Source of the DNA: Methylovirgula ligni
GTDB lineage: Bacteria; Pseudomonadota; Alphaproteobacteria; Rhizobiales; Beijerinckiaceae
NCBI RefSeq assembly: GCF_004135935.1
Contig: NZ_CP025086.1
Coordinates: forward strand, 2,852,001 to 2,916,000
DNA: 64,000 bases
Direction of reading: 5' to 3'
The notes beneath the pieces were generated by a model. That model did no database searches. It had not been told where the DNA came from and saw only the letters and a list, made by a program, of their open reading frames with translations. The translations under genes and the position numbers were made by a program. The stretch's first letter is position 1. Each line of letters opens with the position of its first letter. This document shows positions 1 to 9,740 of this stretch, piece after piece.

Positions 1-45
1 GCTTATGTGATCGTGAGAAAATAGCGCCGCGATTGGCGAGAGCAC

Positions 46-79
46 AAAAAAGGCGCTTCCTGCGAAGCGCCTTTTGTTT
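46..79. terminator. Bidirectional Rho-independent terminator
   Basis: An 8-bp perfect stem (GGCGCTTC, 52-59, with GAAGCGCC, 64-71) has a 4-base loop. It is flanked by six A residues on the left and TTTTGTTTT on the right, so it can terminate transcription from either side. On the minus strand it lies downstream of glnA. Confidence 0.75.
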
Positions 80-101
80 TGCAACCGATTTTCCGGGCTC
101 A

Positions 102-152
102 AGAGCGGGATGCGAAAAAGTGGATGCAGGTTTTTCGCATGAGGCCCGCTCT
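102..152. repeat. Palindromic intergenic repeat
   Basis: An inverted repeat: AGAGCGGG (102-109) pairs with CCCGCTCT (145-152), and ATGCGAAAAA (110-119) pairs with TTTTTCGCAT (131-140), with a 4-base bulge. The arrangement resembles the dispersed palindromes containing GCGAAAAAGTGG-like blocks that are common between genes in Rhizobiales genomes. The family assignment is from memory. Confidence 0.55.
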
Positions 153-166
153 AAACTATTAGAGTC

Positions 167-215
167 GATCGCGTTTCGTGCCTTGAGGTTGTTTCAACCT
201 CAAGGCATCGCGATC
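167..215 (-). terminator. Strong hairpin just after glnA
   Basis: GCCTTGAGGTTG (180-191) pairs perfectly with 195-206 around a 3-base loop. GATCGCG (167-173) pairs further out with CGCGATC (209-215), which runs into the glnA stop codon. There is no U-tract, so it may be a 3' stabilising stem, with the terminator at 46-79 doing the actual termination. Confidence 0.55.
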
Positions 216-1624
216 TAGAGCGAATAGTACATTTCAAACTCAACAGGGTGGGGCGTCATCTCGAAACGCTGCACTTCGGCCGTCTTCAGCTCGATATAGG
301 AATCGATGAAATCGTCATCGAAGACGCCGCCGGCCTTGAGGAAGGTGCGATCCTTGTCGAGGTTCTGCAGAGCTTCGCGCAGGCTGCCGCACACCGTCGG
401 GATTTTCTTCAATTCCCGCGGCGGCAGATCATAGAGATCCTTGTCCATCGCCGGGCCCGGATCGATCTTGTTGGCGATGCCGTCGAGACCCGCCAGCAGC
501 AAGGCCGAGAAAGCGAGATAGGGGTTTGCGGTCGGGTCAGGGAACCGCGTCTCGACACGCTTGGCCTTCGGATTCGACGTATAGGGAATGCGGCACGAGG
601 CCGAGCGGTTACGCGCCGAATAGGCGAGCAGAACCGGCGCCTCGAAGCCCGGCACCAGACGCTTGTAGGAATTCGTCGACGGATTGGTGAAGGCGTTCAA
701 GGCCCGCGCATGGCGGATGATGCCGCCGATGTAATAGAGGCAATCCTCCGACAGATCGGAATATTTGTTGCCGGCGAACAGCGGCTTGCCGCCCTTCCAG
801 ATCGATTGATGCACATGCATGCCCGAGCCGTTGTCGCCGTAGATGGGCTTGGGCATGAAGGTCGCGGTCTTGCCGTAGCTCTGCGCGACCTGATGAATAC
901 AGTACTTATAGATTTGCAGGTGGTCGGCCATCTGCGTCAGCGGGCCGAACTTGAGGCCCAGCTCATGCTGCGCCGAGGCGACTTCGTGGTGATGCTTCTC
1001 GACCTTGGCGCCCATCGCGGCCATCGCCGACAGCATCTCGCTGCGCATGTCCTGCGCCGAGTCCTGCGGCGGTACCGGGAAATAGCCGCCCTTGGTGCGG
1101 ACGCGGTGGCCGAGGTTGCCGCCCTCATAGGGCGTGTCCGAATTCGTCGGGAACTCGATCGAATCGAGTTCGAAGCCGGTCTTGTAGGGATCAACCGAAT
1201 AGCGCACGTCGTCGAAAACGAAGAATTCCGCCTCCGGTCCGAAATAGACGGTATCGCCAACGCCGCTCGCGCCGAGATAGGCTTCCGCCTTCTTGGCAAT
1301 GCCGCGCGGATCGCGGTTATAGGGCTGGCCCGTCGTCGGCTCCAGAACGTCGCAGACGATCGATAAGGTCGGGGCGGCGAAGAAGGGATCGACCGCCGCC
1401 GAATTCGGGTCCGGCAGCAGGTTCATGTCCGACTCGTTGATCGCTTTCCAGCCGGCAATCGAGGAGCCATCGAACATCTGGCCTTCCGTAAAGGTCTCAG
1501 GCCCGATGAGGGAAATATCAAACGTCACATGCTGCCACTTGCCGCGCGGATCCGTGAAACGGAAATCCACGTATTTGATGTCCCTGTCCTTGATTAACTT
1601 CAGCACGTCATTGGCTGTGGTCAT
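215..1624 (-). CDS. glnA: Glutamine synthetase type I
   Basis: Makes glutamine from glutamate, ammonia and ATP; it is the central nitrogen-assimilation enzyme and acts in the cytoplasm as a dodecamer. The 469 residues match full-length type I enzymes. Visible motifs are [10 protein letters not shown] (50-59), the metal-site segment YFGPEAEFF (127-135), [12 protein letters not shown] (265-276) and NRSASCRIP (339-347). Tyr398 in DKDLYDLPP is the expected adenylylation site, which suggests GlnE-type control. A GAGGG ribosome site precedes the ATG. glnB lies 65 bp upstream in the same direction, the usual alphaproteobacterial glnB-glnA arrangement. Confidence 0.97.
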   Translation of the reverse strand: MTTANDVLKLIKDRDIKYVDFRFTDPRGKWQHVTFDISLIGPETFTEGQMFDGSSIAGWKAINESDMNLLPDPNSAAVDPFFAAPTLSIVCDVLEPTTGQPYNRDPRGIAKKAEAYLGASGVGDTVYFGPEAEFFVFDDVRYSVDPYKTGFELDSIEFPTNSDTPYEGGNLGHRVRTKGGYFPVPPQDSAQDMRSEMLSAMAAMGAKVEKHHHEVASAQHELGLKFGPLTQMADHLQIYKYCIHQVAQSYGKTATFMPKPIYGDNGSGMHVHQSIWKGGKPLFAGNKYSDLSEDCLYYIGGIIRHARALNAFTNPSTNSYKRLVPGFEAPVLLAYSARNRSASCRIPYTSNPKAKRVETRFPDPTANPYLAFSALLLAGLDGIANKIDPGPAMDKDLYDLPPRELKKIPTVCGSLREALQNLDKDRTFLKAGGVFDDDFIDSYIELKTAEVQRFEMTPHPVEFEMYYSL

Positions 1625-1689
1625 GTCACGCCCTCACAAGATGCGCAGATAAACACGAGGAATCAGATTTCGAGATGGAGCCGATGCGA

Positions 1690-2142
<453 letters not shown>

Positions 2143-2180
2143 CTACGGGCCGCGGCCGAGCCGGCGAGAGGGCCCGGCAC

Positions 2181-2212
2181 AAAGAAAAACCGGCAGGAAT
2201 ATCCTGCCGGTT
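2181..2212 (-). terminator. Rho-independent terminator, minus strand
   Basis: An 11-bp perfect stem (2188-2198 with 2202-2212) has a 3-base loop. Read on the minus strand it is followed by TTTTTCTTT. It lies 25 bp beyond the stop of the small gene at 2237-2623. Confidence 0.8.
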
Positions 2213-2236
2213 TCATCAGCCTATATCGCAACCTCG

Positions 2237-2623
2237 TTAGTCGATGTGTTCCAGCACGTCCGTACGGACCGGCGCTGGCACCGGGACCGGCTTTTCGAGC
2301 ACCGTCAGTGACGCACCGACGCCGGAGCCGAGCAGTTGCAACGAGATTTCCTTGCCGTTCGCGAAACGTATGCCGTCGCGATAAGCGCCATGTTCAAGGC
2401 GCGCGAAGACGACATCTTCCTCCGCCTTGATGCCCAAGCGCGTCTGCAGATCGCTCGAAATATTCTCGAGCCGCAGATGCGTGTCATATTGAACGCAAAC
2501 CGCCGTCGTGCAATCGCCCGGCCCAGCGAGGCCAACGCTGCCGGACGGGAAACGCGTCGTGACATATCTCTCGCCTTCCCGGGCAGGCCGGGAGGCATAC
2601 ATTTCAAGCGAATAGTCACACAT
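2237..2623 (-). CDS. Small conserved protein, unknown function
   Basis: A 128-residue protein. The start at MCDYSLEMYASRPAREGE is preceded by an AGGAG site, which decides it over an upstream in-frame ATG. The MCDYSLE opening and the GPGDCTTAVC segment (two cysteines) look like a small family that I recall from Rhizobiales genomes without a known function. No membrane segment is evident. The C-terminus is proline/valine-rich. It is a single gene with its own terminator at 2181-2212. Confidence 0.75.
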   Translation of the reverse strand: MCDYSLEMYASRPAREGERYVTTRFPSGSVGLAGPGDCTTAVCVQYDTHLRLENISSDLQTRLGIKAEEDVVFARLEHGAYRDGIRFANGKEISLQLLGSGVGASLTVLEKPVPVPAPVRTDVLEHID

Positions 2624-3053
2624 GTTTATCACTCCTGAGCTCTCGAAGGTTGGTCTTTCCAAGCGAAGCCGGCCGCATGCGACGGCGAGAATTTCGTTGG
2701 AATGTGCTATCGAAAACTCCCCAAGCAGGGAGTGGGGGGACGGCTAAACCGGTTCGGTTCCTCAGGAGATCACGCGGCGTTGCGCCGCTCGAAGGACCGA
2801 AACAACGCCCGGCGACCGCCGCGCGTTCCCAATCGCGAAACATCGAAAACCATCAATGGTTTCAAGTGAATCGCTCAAGTAGGGATATGGTAGCGCGGTT
2901 GCGAGACACGTCAAGCTCTTTGCGACTCGCTCACGAATTTGCGCAGCACGATTGTCAATATGCGGCAGGGGCCGGAAGCGTGCCGGAATCAAATTTTTCC
3001 AATTTGCGGTTGTAGAGAAAAAGGCGGTCGCAAGGCTCGCGGCGGCATAGGCA
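2624..3053. other. 430-bp intergenic region, no gene seen
   Basis: It lies between two minus-strand genes. Reading frames here lack a credible ribosome site and show no family resemblance. It must hold the promoter of the 2237-2623 gene, but I could not identify -35/-10 boxes with confidence. Confidence 0.5.
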
Positions 3054-3893
3054 TCAGCCCTTTTCGACCGGCGTGTCGGGACGCGCGCCCCATTCGCTCC
3101 ACGAGCCGTCGTAGAGCACGACATTATCCTTGCCGACCGTCTCAAGGCCGAGCAGAAGGATCGCGGCGGTGACACCCGATCCGCATGTCGTAAGCACGGG
3201 GCGGCCGAGATCGATTCCGGCCTTGGCAAACGCCGCGGACACGGCTTGCGGCGATTTGATTTCACCGTTTTCCACAATTTCGCGCCAGGGCAGGCTGAAG
3301 CTGCCCGGAATATGGCCGCTGCGCACGCCGGGCCGGGGCTCCGGCGCTTCGCCACGAAAGCGCGTTGCCGCGCGCGCATCGACAATCTGCGGCGCGCCGT
3401 CACGGGCCGCCTTGCGCACGTCTTCGAGCGAAGCGACGCCCGTCTTGTCGAATGCAGCGACGAAAGTTTGCGGTGCGCGTTTCACCTCGCCACTTTCAAG
3501 CGGCCGGCCCTCGGCTTTCCAGCGCGCTAGGCCGCCGGCAAGAAGCTTCACGTTCTTGGCGCCAAAGAGGCGCAGCGTCCACCAGACCCGCGCGCCGCCC
3601 TGGAAGTCGGTCGCATCATACACGACGATCCGCGTCGTCTCGCTGAGGCCGAGCGCACCGGCGGCTGTCGCGAATTCCTCCGGCGAGGGCAGCATATGCG
3701 GCAGGTCGGTGCTGTGATCGGCAATCTTGTCGATATCGAAGAAGACAGCGCCGGGAATGTGGCTGGCGACATACTCCTCGTGCGCATTGCGGCCTTCACC
3801 GGGCACATGAAACGTGCCGTCGATGATCGCCAAATCGGGCGCGCCGAGATTGTCCGCGAGCCATTGCGTCGAAACGAAAAGAGAGCCGGTCAT
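3054..3893 (-). CDS. sseA: 3-mercaptopyruvate sulfurtransferase
   Basis: A two-domain rhodanese of 279 residues that moves sulfur from 3-mercaptopyruvate (or thiosulfate) to an acceptor. The N-terminal rhodanese fold (about 1-130) ends with [14 protein letters not shown]. The C-terminal catalytic fold carries CGSGVTA with Cys237; CG[S/T]GVT is characteristic of mercaptopyruvate rather than thiosulfate sulfurtransferases. It starts 16 bp after cysK and is probably in one operon with it, which links cysteine synthesis and sulfur transfer. Confidence 0.92.
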   Translation of the reverse strand: MTGSLFVSTQWLADNLGAPDLAIIDGTFHVPGEGRNAHEEYVASHIPGAVFFDIDKIADHSTDLPHMLPSPEEFATAAGALGLSETTRIVVYDATDFQGGARVWWTLRLFGAKNVKLLAGGLARWKAEGRPLESGEVKRAPQTFVAAFDKTGVASLEDVRKAARDGAPQIVDARAATRFRGEAPEPRPGVRSGHIPGSFSLPWREIVENGEIKSPQAVSAAFAKAGIDLGRPVLTTCGSGVTAAILLLGLETVGKDNVVLYDGSWSEWGARPDTPVEKG

Positions 3894-3909
3894 AACGCTG
3901 GGTGGTCCT

Positions 3910-4941
3910 TTATACGTAAGGCGGCTTGATCGTCACCGGCTGTTCGAGCCAGGGCGGCACTGGCAGATTCTTCGTGCGCAAAAAGCCCGGATTGTAGAGC
4001 TTGGAGAGATAGCGCGCGCCGGAATCGGCGAGAATGGTCACGATCGTATGGCCGGGCCCGAGCTCTTTCGCGAGGCGCAGCGTACCGACGACATTGATGC
4101 CCGACGAACCACCGAGCAGCAATCCTTCATGCGCGGCGAGATCGAAGAGGACGGGCAGGGCCTCTTCGTCGGTGACCCGATAAGCGATGTCGATCGGCGC
4201 GTCTTCGAGATTGGCGGTGATACGGCCCTGACCGATGCCCTCGGTAATCGACGAGCCTTCCGCCTTGAGGACGCCGTTGGTGTAATATTCATAGAGCGAG
4301 GCACCCAGCGGATCGGCGAGCGCGATCTTGATCTTCGGATTTTTCGCCTTCAGTGCGAGCGCCACGCCTGCGAGCGTGCCGCCGGTGCCGACCGAGGCGA
4401 CGAAGCCGTCGACCTTACCCTCGGTGTCGGCCCAGATCTCCGGCCCGGTGGTGTCGATATGGCCCTGCCGGTTGGCGACATTATCGAATTGATTGGCCCA
4501 GATCGCGCCTTGAATGTGCTCACGCGCGAGCTTCCCGGCGAGCCGGCCGGAGAGCTTCACGTAATTATTGGGATCGGAGTAAGGCACCGCCGGAACTTCG
4601 AGGAGCTGGGCACCCTGCAGGCGCAGCATATCCTTTTTTTCCTGGCTCTGCGTCTCGGGAATGACGATCACCGTCCGATAGCCGAGCGCGTCCGCGACCA
4701 GCGCGAGGCCGATGCCAGTATTGCCGGCAGTGCCCTCGACGATGATGCCGCCCGGCTTCAAGACTCCGCGCGCCTCGGCGTCGCGGACGATCGCCAAGGC
4801 CGCGCGGTCCTTGATCGAGCCGCCCGGATTCAGGAATTCAGCCTTGCCGTAGATCTCGCAGCCCGTCGCCTTCGAGGCATGCTGCAAGCGGATCAGCGGC
4901 GTATACCCGATGGCATCGATGACATTCTTTCGGACCGGCAT
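3910..4941 (-). CDS. cysK: Cysteine synthase A (O-acetylserine sulfhydrylase)
   Basis: A PLP enzyme that makes cysteine from O-acetylserine and sulfide. The 343 residues include the PLP lysine Lys44 in NPGGSIKDR, the phosphate-binding [10 protein letters not shown] (71-80), the VGTGGT loop and a C-terminal GGSSGIN segment. The enzyme is slightly longer than classic CysK at the C-terminus and shares features with cystathionine beta-synthase-like members of the family, so CysM or CBS-type activity is not excluded. It is the first gene of a pair with sseA. Confidence 0.9.
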   Translation of the reverse strand: MPVRKNVIDAIGYTPLIRLQHASKATGCEIYGKAEFLNPGGSIKDRAALAIVRDAEARGVLKPGGIIVEGTAGNTGIGLALVADALGYRTVIVIPETQSQEKKDMLRLQGAQLLEVPAVPYSDPNNYVKLSGRLAGKLAREHIQGAIWANQFDNVANRQGHIDTTGPEIWADTEGKVDGFVASVGTGGTLAGVALALKAKNPKIKIALADPLGASLYEYYTNGVLKAEGSSITEGIGQGRITANLEDAPIDIAYRVTDEEALPVLFDLAAHEGLLLGGSSGINVVGTLRLAKELGPGHTIVTILADSGARYLSKLYNPGFLRTKNLPVPPWLEQPVTIKPPYV

Positions 4942-5045
4942 GTTTCCATTCCTGACAAAATTCGTGGGCTATATAAAAGGGGAGGGTGCGGCCTGTCGAG
5001 CCGCGTGTTAGGCGAGCGACAGTCCTTGCTTAAATCGAGAGAAGA

Positions 5046-5837
5046 ATGAGCAACACCATATACCGGGCGAGACCGGGCGATGGCCTGGCTTTCGTCACCG
5101 GCGCCAGCGCCGGCATCGGCCGCGCGACCGCGCTTGAACTCGCGCGGCGCGGATTCAAAGTGGCGGTGACGGCCCGCCGCGCCGAAGAATTAAATCATCT
5201 CGCTGCGACTCGGCCGGAGCAGATTTTTGCCTATCCCGCCGACGTGACTCAGGCCGCGGACGTGGCGGCATTGATCGCCAGGATCGAGAGTGAGCACGGC
5301 CCGATCGCGCTCGCCTTCCTCAACGCCGGCCTTTCGCTGCATGCAGAGCGGGATGGCTTTACCGTCGCGCTTCTCGCCAAGACCTATGGCGTCAATATCG
5401 ACGGTGTCGCCAATTGCCTCGAACCCTTGCTGGCGGCGATGTCCCAACGCGGGCGCGGGCAGATCGCGATCAACGCCTCGCTTGCCGGTTATAATGGCCT
5501 ACCGGGCTCGGCCATCTATGGTTCGTCAAAGGCCGCGCTGATCTACATGGCGGAAGCGCTGCGCCTCGCCTACGGGCCGAAGGGTCTCAATATTCAAGTG
5601 GTCAATCATGGCTTCGTCCGCACGGCGATGACCGACGACGAACAGGACTTCGCGCAACCCTACAAGATCGAACCCGAGGCGGCAGCGCAGCTCATCTGCG
5701 ACGGCCTCGCGCGCGGCGGATTCGAGATCGCCTTTCCCTGGCAGCTCGCCGCTTTGTCGAAATTCATCCGCGCGCTGCCCTATGCGCTGAAATTCCCGTT
5801 CATGGAACGGGCGCTGAACCGCGCGAAGCTGCGCTAG
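5046..5837 (+). CDS. Short-chain dehydrogenase/reductase
   Basis: A 263-residue classical SDR with an NAD(P)-binding TGASAGIG motif (18-25), the NAG segment (93-95), catalytic Ser145, and Tyr158 and Lys162 in YGSSK. The C-terminal half binds substrate and cannot be assigned from sequence. A purine-rich GAGAGAAG precedes the ATG. It runs opposite to cysK and shares the upstream region with it. Confidence 0.9.
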   Translation: MSNTIYRARPGDGLAFVTGASAGIGRATALELARRGFKVAVTARRAEELNHLAATRPEQIFAYPADVTQAADVAALIARIESEHGPIALAFLNAGLSLHAERDGFTVALLAKTYGVNIDGVANCLEPLLAAMSQRGRGQIAINASLAGYNGLPGSAIYGSSKAALIYMAEALRLAYGPKGLNIQVVNHGFVRTAMTDDEQDFAQPYKIEPEAAAQLICDGLARGGFEIAFPWQLAALSKFIRALPYALKFPFMERALNRAKLR

Positions 5838-5909
5838 GCGCTTCGGAAAGCAGCGTTTTGGCAGATCCCGCTCGCGCCTGCGCGGAAAGCGCAGCCAGCG
5901 ATGAGAAAA

Positions 5910-5983
5910 TGGAGGCCTCGCCCGGAATCGAACCGGGATTGAAGGATTTGCAGTCCTCTGCGTAACCACTCCGCCACGAGGCC
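5910..5983 (-). tRNA. tRNA-Cys (GCA)
   Basis: The minus-strand cloverleaf has a 7-bp acceptor stem (GGCCTCG/CGAGGCC), anticodon GCA in the loop context CTGCAAA, a GGTTCGATTCC T-arm and an encoded CCA end. Confidence 0.95.
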
Positions 5984-6134
5984 CTCGCAGCAAGGGTTTC
6001 CCCGCCTGCGGCCGCCGCTATAGCAAGGCGCGGGCGCCGCGGCAACTCACGGCCCGGTGCAAAAAGATAAGCCGCCAAGGCTCATTCCAGCTTTGCAAAG
6101 CACCGCCGAGCTTGTTATATGCGCGGCTCCCTGA

Positions 6135-6210
6135 TCCCTGATAGCTCAGCTGGTAGAGCAATCGACTGTTAATCGATCGGTCGCAGGTTCGAGTCCTGCT
6201 CAGGGAGCCA
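6135..6210 (+). tRNA. tRNA-Asn (GTT)
   Basis: Acceptor stem TCCCTGA/TCAGGGA, D-arm AGCTCAGCTGGTAGAGC, anticodon GTT in CTGTTAA, T-arm GGTTCGAGTCC and an encoded CCA. Confidence 0.96.
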
Positions 6211-6482
6211 GCCTTTCGGCAGACAGTCCATTCCACGCCGCGCATCAGGCGTGGCGCAGGGAATACCCCTTCTTTTCGTTGGACTTTGCCGCCTCATCCA
6301 AAATCGTTGCCAATTTACATCCCCCGGCACGTACTCGTGCGCCAGCGCACGTTGTCATGACAGTCATCCACAGGCTCGCCCAATTTCCGGCTTTTGCCGT
6401 ACCCGCTCGATGCTATCCTTCAGAAAGAAGAGATTGATTCGTAGTGATTGCGTTTCGTGGTTGAGCCGCGAACGGCTTACGG

Positions 6483-7094
6483 GTGTGGGGAGCTGGTCCG
6501 TTGGGCAGCAGCGATTTTCAATCGGCGCGTGCGGGCATTCACAGCGAAGTTGAGGGCGCCGACGATTCCGGCACTGCCTCTCTCGGCCTCGTCGAAATAG
6601 CCGGCCGGATTAAATGGTTCGACGCTTCGAAAGGCTACGGCTTCATCGTTCCCGACAACGGCATGCCAGATGTGCTTCTGCACGTGACGACGCTACGGCG
6701 CGACGGATTTCAGACCGCGCATGAAGGCACCCGCATCGTTTGCGAGGCGGCGACACGGACCAAGGGCCTTCAGGTGCTGCGCGTGGTGTCGATGGATGAA
6801 TCGACCGCCGTGCATCCCGCGCAATTGCAAATGCGTACGCATGTGCAGGTGGCGCCCACCAGCGGCTACGAAATCTGCGTCGTCAAATGGTTCAACCGGG
6901 TGCGCGGCTTCGGCTTCGTCTCCCGCGGCGACGGGACGGAAGACATCTTCATCCATATGGAGACCTTGCGCCGCTATGGCATTGCCGAGTTGAAGCCCGG
7001 CGACAGCCTGCTGGTGCGTTTCGGCGACGGCCCAAAGGGCCTGATGGCAGCCGAGGTCAGGCCGCTCGAAGCGGCCTTGCCTTCCTCGCACTGA
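6483..7094 (+). CDS. Double cold-shock-domain protein
   Basis: A 203-residue protein with two cold-shock domains, about residues 38-98 (IKWFDASKGYGFI, then DVLLHVTTLRR) and 119-190 (VKWFNRVRGFGFV, then DIFIHMETLRR). The RNP1/RNP2-like aromatic motifs suggest binding to single-stranded RNA or DNA. Tandem-domain CspD-like proteins are common in alphaproteobacteria. The annotated GTG start is the first in frame, and the first 35 residues are low-complexity, so the true start may lie further in. Confidence 0.85.
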   Translation: MWGAGPLGSSDFQSARAGIHSEVEGADDSGTASLGLVEIAGRIKWFDASKGYGFIVPDNGMPDVLLHVTTLRRDGFQTAHEGTRIVCEAATRTKGLQVLRVVSMDESTAVHPAQLQMRTHVQVAPTSGYEICVVKWFNRVRGFGFVSRGDGTEDIFIHMETLRRYGIAELKPGDSLLVRFGDGPKGLMAAEVRPLEAALPSSH

Positions 7095-7107
7095 TCCGGC
7101 AAGAGAG

Positions 7108-7129
7108 GCACGGCCAGTTCTGGCCGTGC
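7108..7129. terminator. Perfect inverted repeat between two genes
   Basis: GCACGGCCAG (7108-7117) and CTGGCCGTGC (7120-7129) form a 10-bp stem with a 2-base loop, 13 bp after the cold-shock gene stop. There is no T-run, so it is a weak terminator or an mRNA 3' stem. Confidence 0.5.
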
Positions 7130-7144
7130 ATCCGGACCGCCCCT

Positions 7145-7618
7145 ATGATGCCTCGCTTCGCTTTTCACCGCTGGCTTTCGCGCGCTGCAGTCTTAGCTGC
7201 GCTGATGGCTCTGGCGCCCGCGCCGGGGTTCGCCGAGGCGGAACACGGCAAGCTCACCGTCGTCACCGCCGGCGGCGCGCATCAATTCGATGTCGACGTG
7301 ATGCGCTCGCAGGCCGATCTCGAAAAGGGCCTGATGTTTCGCAAGTCGATCCCGGCCGATTACGGCATGTTGTTCGACTTTCGGCGCGAACAGACGATCA
7401 TGATGTGGATGAAGAACACCTACATCCCCCTCGACATGCTGTTCATGGACAAGACCGGCAAAGTGGTGGGCATCATCGCCAACGCGCAGCCGATGTCGGA
7501 AAAGATATTGACGATTCCGGTGCCGACCGACGCTGTGCTCGAACTGCAGGGCGGCGCGGCGGCGCGGATCGGCGTCAAGGTCGGGGACATCGTCCGCGAC
7601 CCGATTTTCAGCCCCTAG
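7145..7618 (+). CDS. Exported DUF192 protein
   Basis: A 157-residue protein. Residues 1-31 form a signal peptide (basic MMPRFAFHRW, hydrophobic core, cleavage near GFA-EA). The mature part is a DUF192 domain: EKGLMFRKSIP, GMLFDF, MMWMKNTYIPLDMLF and VLELQGGAAARIGVKVGD are its typical segments. It is predicted to be periplasmic; the function of the family is unknown. The start ATG at 7145 (or 7148) was chosen because it gives an intact signal peptide. Confidence 0.88.
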   Translation: MMPRFAFHRWLSRAAVLAALMALAPAPGFAEAEHGKLTVVTAGGAHQFDVDVMRSQADLEKGLMFRKSIPADYGMLFDFRREQTIMMWMKNTYIPLDMLFMDKTGKVVGIIANAQPMSEKILTIPVPTDAVLELQGGAAARIGVKVGDIVRDPIFSP

Positions 7619-7706
7619 GATTGATCGCCAGGATCGATCGCCAAGATCGCCGCCTTGTCCGGCTCCGGTCGTCATGTTAGCTGGCTAAGGGTGGGGCAGG
7701 GCTCTT

Positions 7707-7783
7707 CGGGGTATGGCGCAGCCTGGTAGCGCGGAAGTTTTGGGTACTTCAGGTCGCAGGTTCGAATCCTGCTGCCCCGACCA
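7707..7783 (+). tRNA. tRNA-Pro (TGG), prophage integration site
   Basis: The complete cloverleaf starts CGGGGTATGG and ends CCCCGACCA, with anticodon TGG in the loop TTTGGGT. The last 23 bases plus one following base are repeated exactly at 62094-62117, so the prophage uses the 3' end of this tRNA. The tRNA stays intact on the integrase side. Confidence 0.97.
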
Positions 7784-7843
7784 CCTAACGTGTTGATTTT
7801 AATAGCACCCGTTCTGATGTCGTTCTGATGTTTCGTTCTGATG
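7761..7843 (+). other. attL: core and arm-type sites
   Basis: The core (7761-7784) overlaps the tRNA-Pro T-arm and acceptor end. It is followed by GTGTTGATTTT (7790-7800), then after 10 bases GTTCTGATG (7811-7819), with further copies at 7822-7830 and 7835-7843. The attR side carries the same two elements at the same spacing in mirror orientation, which suggests integrase arm-binding sites. Confidence 0.8.
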
Positions 7844-7847
7844 CTGT

Positions 7848-8306
7848 TCACTGACAGCTTCCGTGGTGGAAAATCGACACCAGCAACGAAACAAAAGAGA
7901 GCACAAGCGCCAAGCCGGCGAACGCGACCGAGGCGCCGGGCGCCCAGCTGTCGAGCCATTCCGTTCGATGTCGCCAGACGGCCTGCTGCATTACCCCCAG
8001 GCCCTCCGCCGTCAGGATGTCATCCGGTACAAGCTTAGATTCTTGCCAAAAGCGGCCCTCACGACCTGGGAGGGGAATCCGGCGCTCGGCAGCGACTGCG
8101 CGAAAATATCGCGTCTGTAAAAGCGCGATGGTTTCGTGGGAAAGATCAAAATCTACATCGTATTGGGTGCTAAGCTTTGCCGTTTCGACCGCCGCGTTTG
8201 GCGCACCCAGCAGAGCTTTCCTGTCCTTCTCATAGCTCCGCTCGACGCGCGCCAGGTCGCGCAGTTCTTTCGCCAGCTTAAGACGGTAGGTAATCCAGCG
8301 GAACAT
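7848..8306 (-). CDS. Small membrane-anchored protein after integrase
   Basis: A 152-residue protein. Its start overlaps the integrase stop (TGATG-type overlap), so the two are translated together. The N-terminal part is charged and helical, and one hydrophobic segment (about 124-147) near the C-terminus gives a tail-anchored topology. No known family was recognised. Co-expression with the integrase next to the attachment site suggests a lysogen-expressed or excision-related role, but that is inference. Confidence 0.65.
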   Translation of the reverse strand: MFRWITYRLKLAKELRDLARVERSYEKDRKALLGAPNAAVETAKLSTQYDVDFDLSHETIALLQTRYFRAVAAERRIPLPGREGRFWQESKLVPDDILTAEGLGVMQQAVWRHRTEWLDSWAPGASVAFAGLALVLSFVSLLVSIFHHGSCQ

Positions 8307-9484
8307 CAGTTTTCGCCCCGCCCGCGCTTGCGCGCCTCGGCGACGTTGGCAACGGCCGTGCGCATCTGCCGATCATAGCGCCGGGTGATGACGACACCTG
8401 AATGGGTTGCCGCCCTGGAAACATCCGTCTCGTCGGCGCCCGATTCCAGCGCCTCAGTGACGGCGCCGGCGCGCGAATCCATGTTCCAGACCTCGTCTGG
8501 AATACCCGCGTCGCGGGCGATCGCGCGGAACCAGGTGCGATAGCTGCGCTCGCGGATCGGCAGATCATGCTCGCCCTTGACGATCGCGCCGACGCGCTCG
8601 GCCTGCGGGACCATCTGCATCAGCGGCCAGAGCAACTCATAGGTGGTGAGGTCGAATTCGCCTTTTTTGCTCCGTTTCGAGGTCTTAAGCCGTAGAATGC
8701 CGCCTGGGATATTTTCCCAGGTGAACCGGCCATCCCAAATCTCGCGGCCGGCTTCGTCCGCGCCCCATTCGCCGATCACGTCTTTTTGACGCAGCATGGT
8801 CTCGAACTGTGCGGCGGTGCCGATCGCCATGTAGAGGCCGCGCTTGTCGCCACGGGCGAGAGCCGTCTCTACGAAAGCCTTGGCCTGTTCGAAGGTCATC
8901 TCCGATTCGCGCGGCGGAGCGCGCTCAAAACGAATCGCTTTCAGACCTTCAGCGAGCTCGCCGCAGTCCTTATATCCGAGCGAGGCTCCGAAACGCAGAA
9001 CCATACGAACGGCGGCAACAGCATCATGCGCCCGCTTAATGCGCGGTTTACTGCCGGGCTTGGCCGGCATGCGCCACCTGCGATACCAGCCCTTGACGTC
9101 GACGGGAACCAGCGCCCGCACGGCGCGCCTGGCCACCGTGGCGCGGATGACCTTCAGACTGTCAATGTAGGATTCGGCCGTGTTGCCCTTGACCTCGTGG
9201 ATCGGGCTTTCGGAATGCGCCTCGAAGAGATCGCAAAGGCTGCCGATGGTGCCGTCATAGAAGACGCGCGGCCGATCGCCGGCATCGAGCCACGTGGCCA
9301 GCCGCGCGTTATAGGTCGCGCAGAGATCCAGCAACTCGGCCTCGGTTGCGTCGGGTGGTAAAGGGATCAAGGGCTCGGGATATTTCGCGGCCTTGGTCGA
9401 TACGTTCGCCGCGCTCCAATAAAGCGCCGTCCAGCCCGCGCGCCGCCGGCGAATGAGCCCCGGGAATCTGCTCTTTTTCACCAT
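8306..9484 (-). CDS. int: Tyrosine integrase
   Basis: A site-specific recombinase of 392 residues that inserts and excises the phage at tRNA-Pro. It has an N-terminal arm-binding region, a SAM-like core-binding domain (about 75-180) and a C-terminal catalytic domain. Box I Arg232 lies in FETMLRQKD; box II is NMDSRAG (Arg338), His361 is in ATHSG, and the nucleophile Tyr370 is in TRRYDR. The first His of the usual HxxR is Met335, an oddity seen in some phage integrases. The start MVKKSRFPGL was chosen over a longer frame that overlaps the next gene almost completely. Confidence 0.9.
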   Translation of the reverse strand: MVKKSRFPGLIRRRRAGWTALYWSAANVSTKAAKYPEPLIPLPPDATEAELLDLCATYNARLATWLDAGDRPRVFYDGTIGSLCDLFEAHSESPIHEVKGNTAESYIDSLKVIRATVARRAVRALVPVDVKGWYRRWRMPAKPGSKPRIKRAHDAVAAVRMVLRFGASLGYKDCGELAEGLKAIRFERAPPRESEMTFEQAKAFVETALARGDKRGLYMAIGTAAQFETMLRQKDVIGEWGADEAGREIWDGRFTWENIPGGILRLKTSKRSKKGEFDLTTYELLWPLMQMVPQAERVGAIVKGEHDLPIRERSYRTWFRAIARDAGIPDEVWNMDSRAGAVTEALESGADETDVSRAATHSGVVITRRYDRQMRTAVANVAEARKRGRGEN

Positions 9485-9740
9485 CGCCCCACGTCTCCTG
9501 GCCGTCCACAACCGCAGGGATATCCTTGCCGATGCCGGCGCGCCGGTCCAGCCAGGCGCGCACCGCCGGGTAATACCGGCCGCCAAAGAGCGCATCTTTC
9601 CGCGGAAAACCTCGCGTCTCAAGCTCAAGCACAAGCTTTGTAAAGGCCACGCGCGTCAAGTGCGGCGAGATCCGCTGCCACAATTCATCGTCGGTGAGAT
9701 AAAGCGCGTCAGGCGCTTCGCGCAGGGCGGCTCTGCTCAT
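9309..9740 (-). CDS. Excisionase-like winged-helix protein
   Basis: A 143-residue frame. Residues 15-75 (LTDDELWQRISPHLT, then GFPRKDALFGGRYYPAVRAW) resemble small phage Xis/AlpA-type DNA-binding proteins with a tryptophan near the recognition helix. It sits directly upstream of the integrase, the usual place for a recombination directionality factor. The last 58 residues overlap the integrase start in another frame and are arginine-rich, so the functional part is probably the first 85 residues. Confidence 0.65.
   Translation of the reverse strand: MSRAALREAPDALYLTDDELWQRISPHLTRVAFTKLVLELETRGFPRKDALFGGRYYPAVRAWLDRRAGIGKDIPAVVDGQETWGDGEKEQIPGAHSPAARGLDGALLERGERIDQGREISRALDPFTTRRNRGRVAGSLRDL

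Noticed and set aside
33-218. Open frame over the terminator, palindrome and hairpin near the left edge
   Set aside because: It is built from non-coding inverted repeats and has no ribosome site.
2762-3403. Long minus-strand frame across the sseA end and intergenic region
   Set aside because: It lies in a different frame over sseA, is arginine- and serine-rich, and has no motif.
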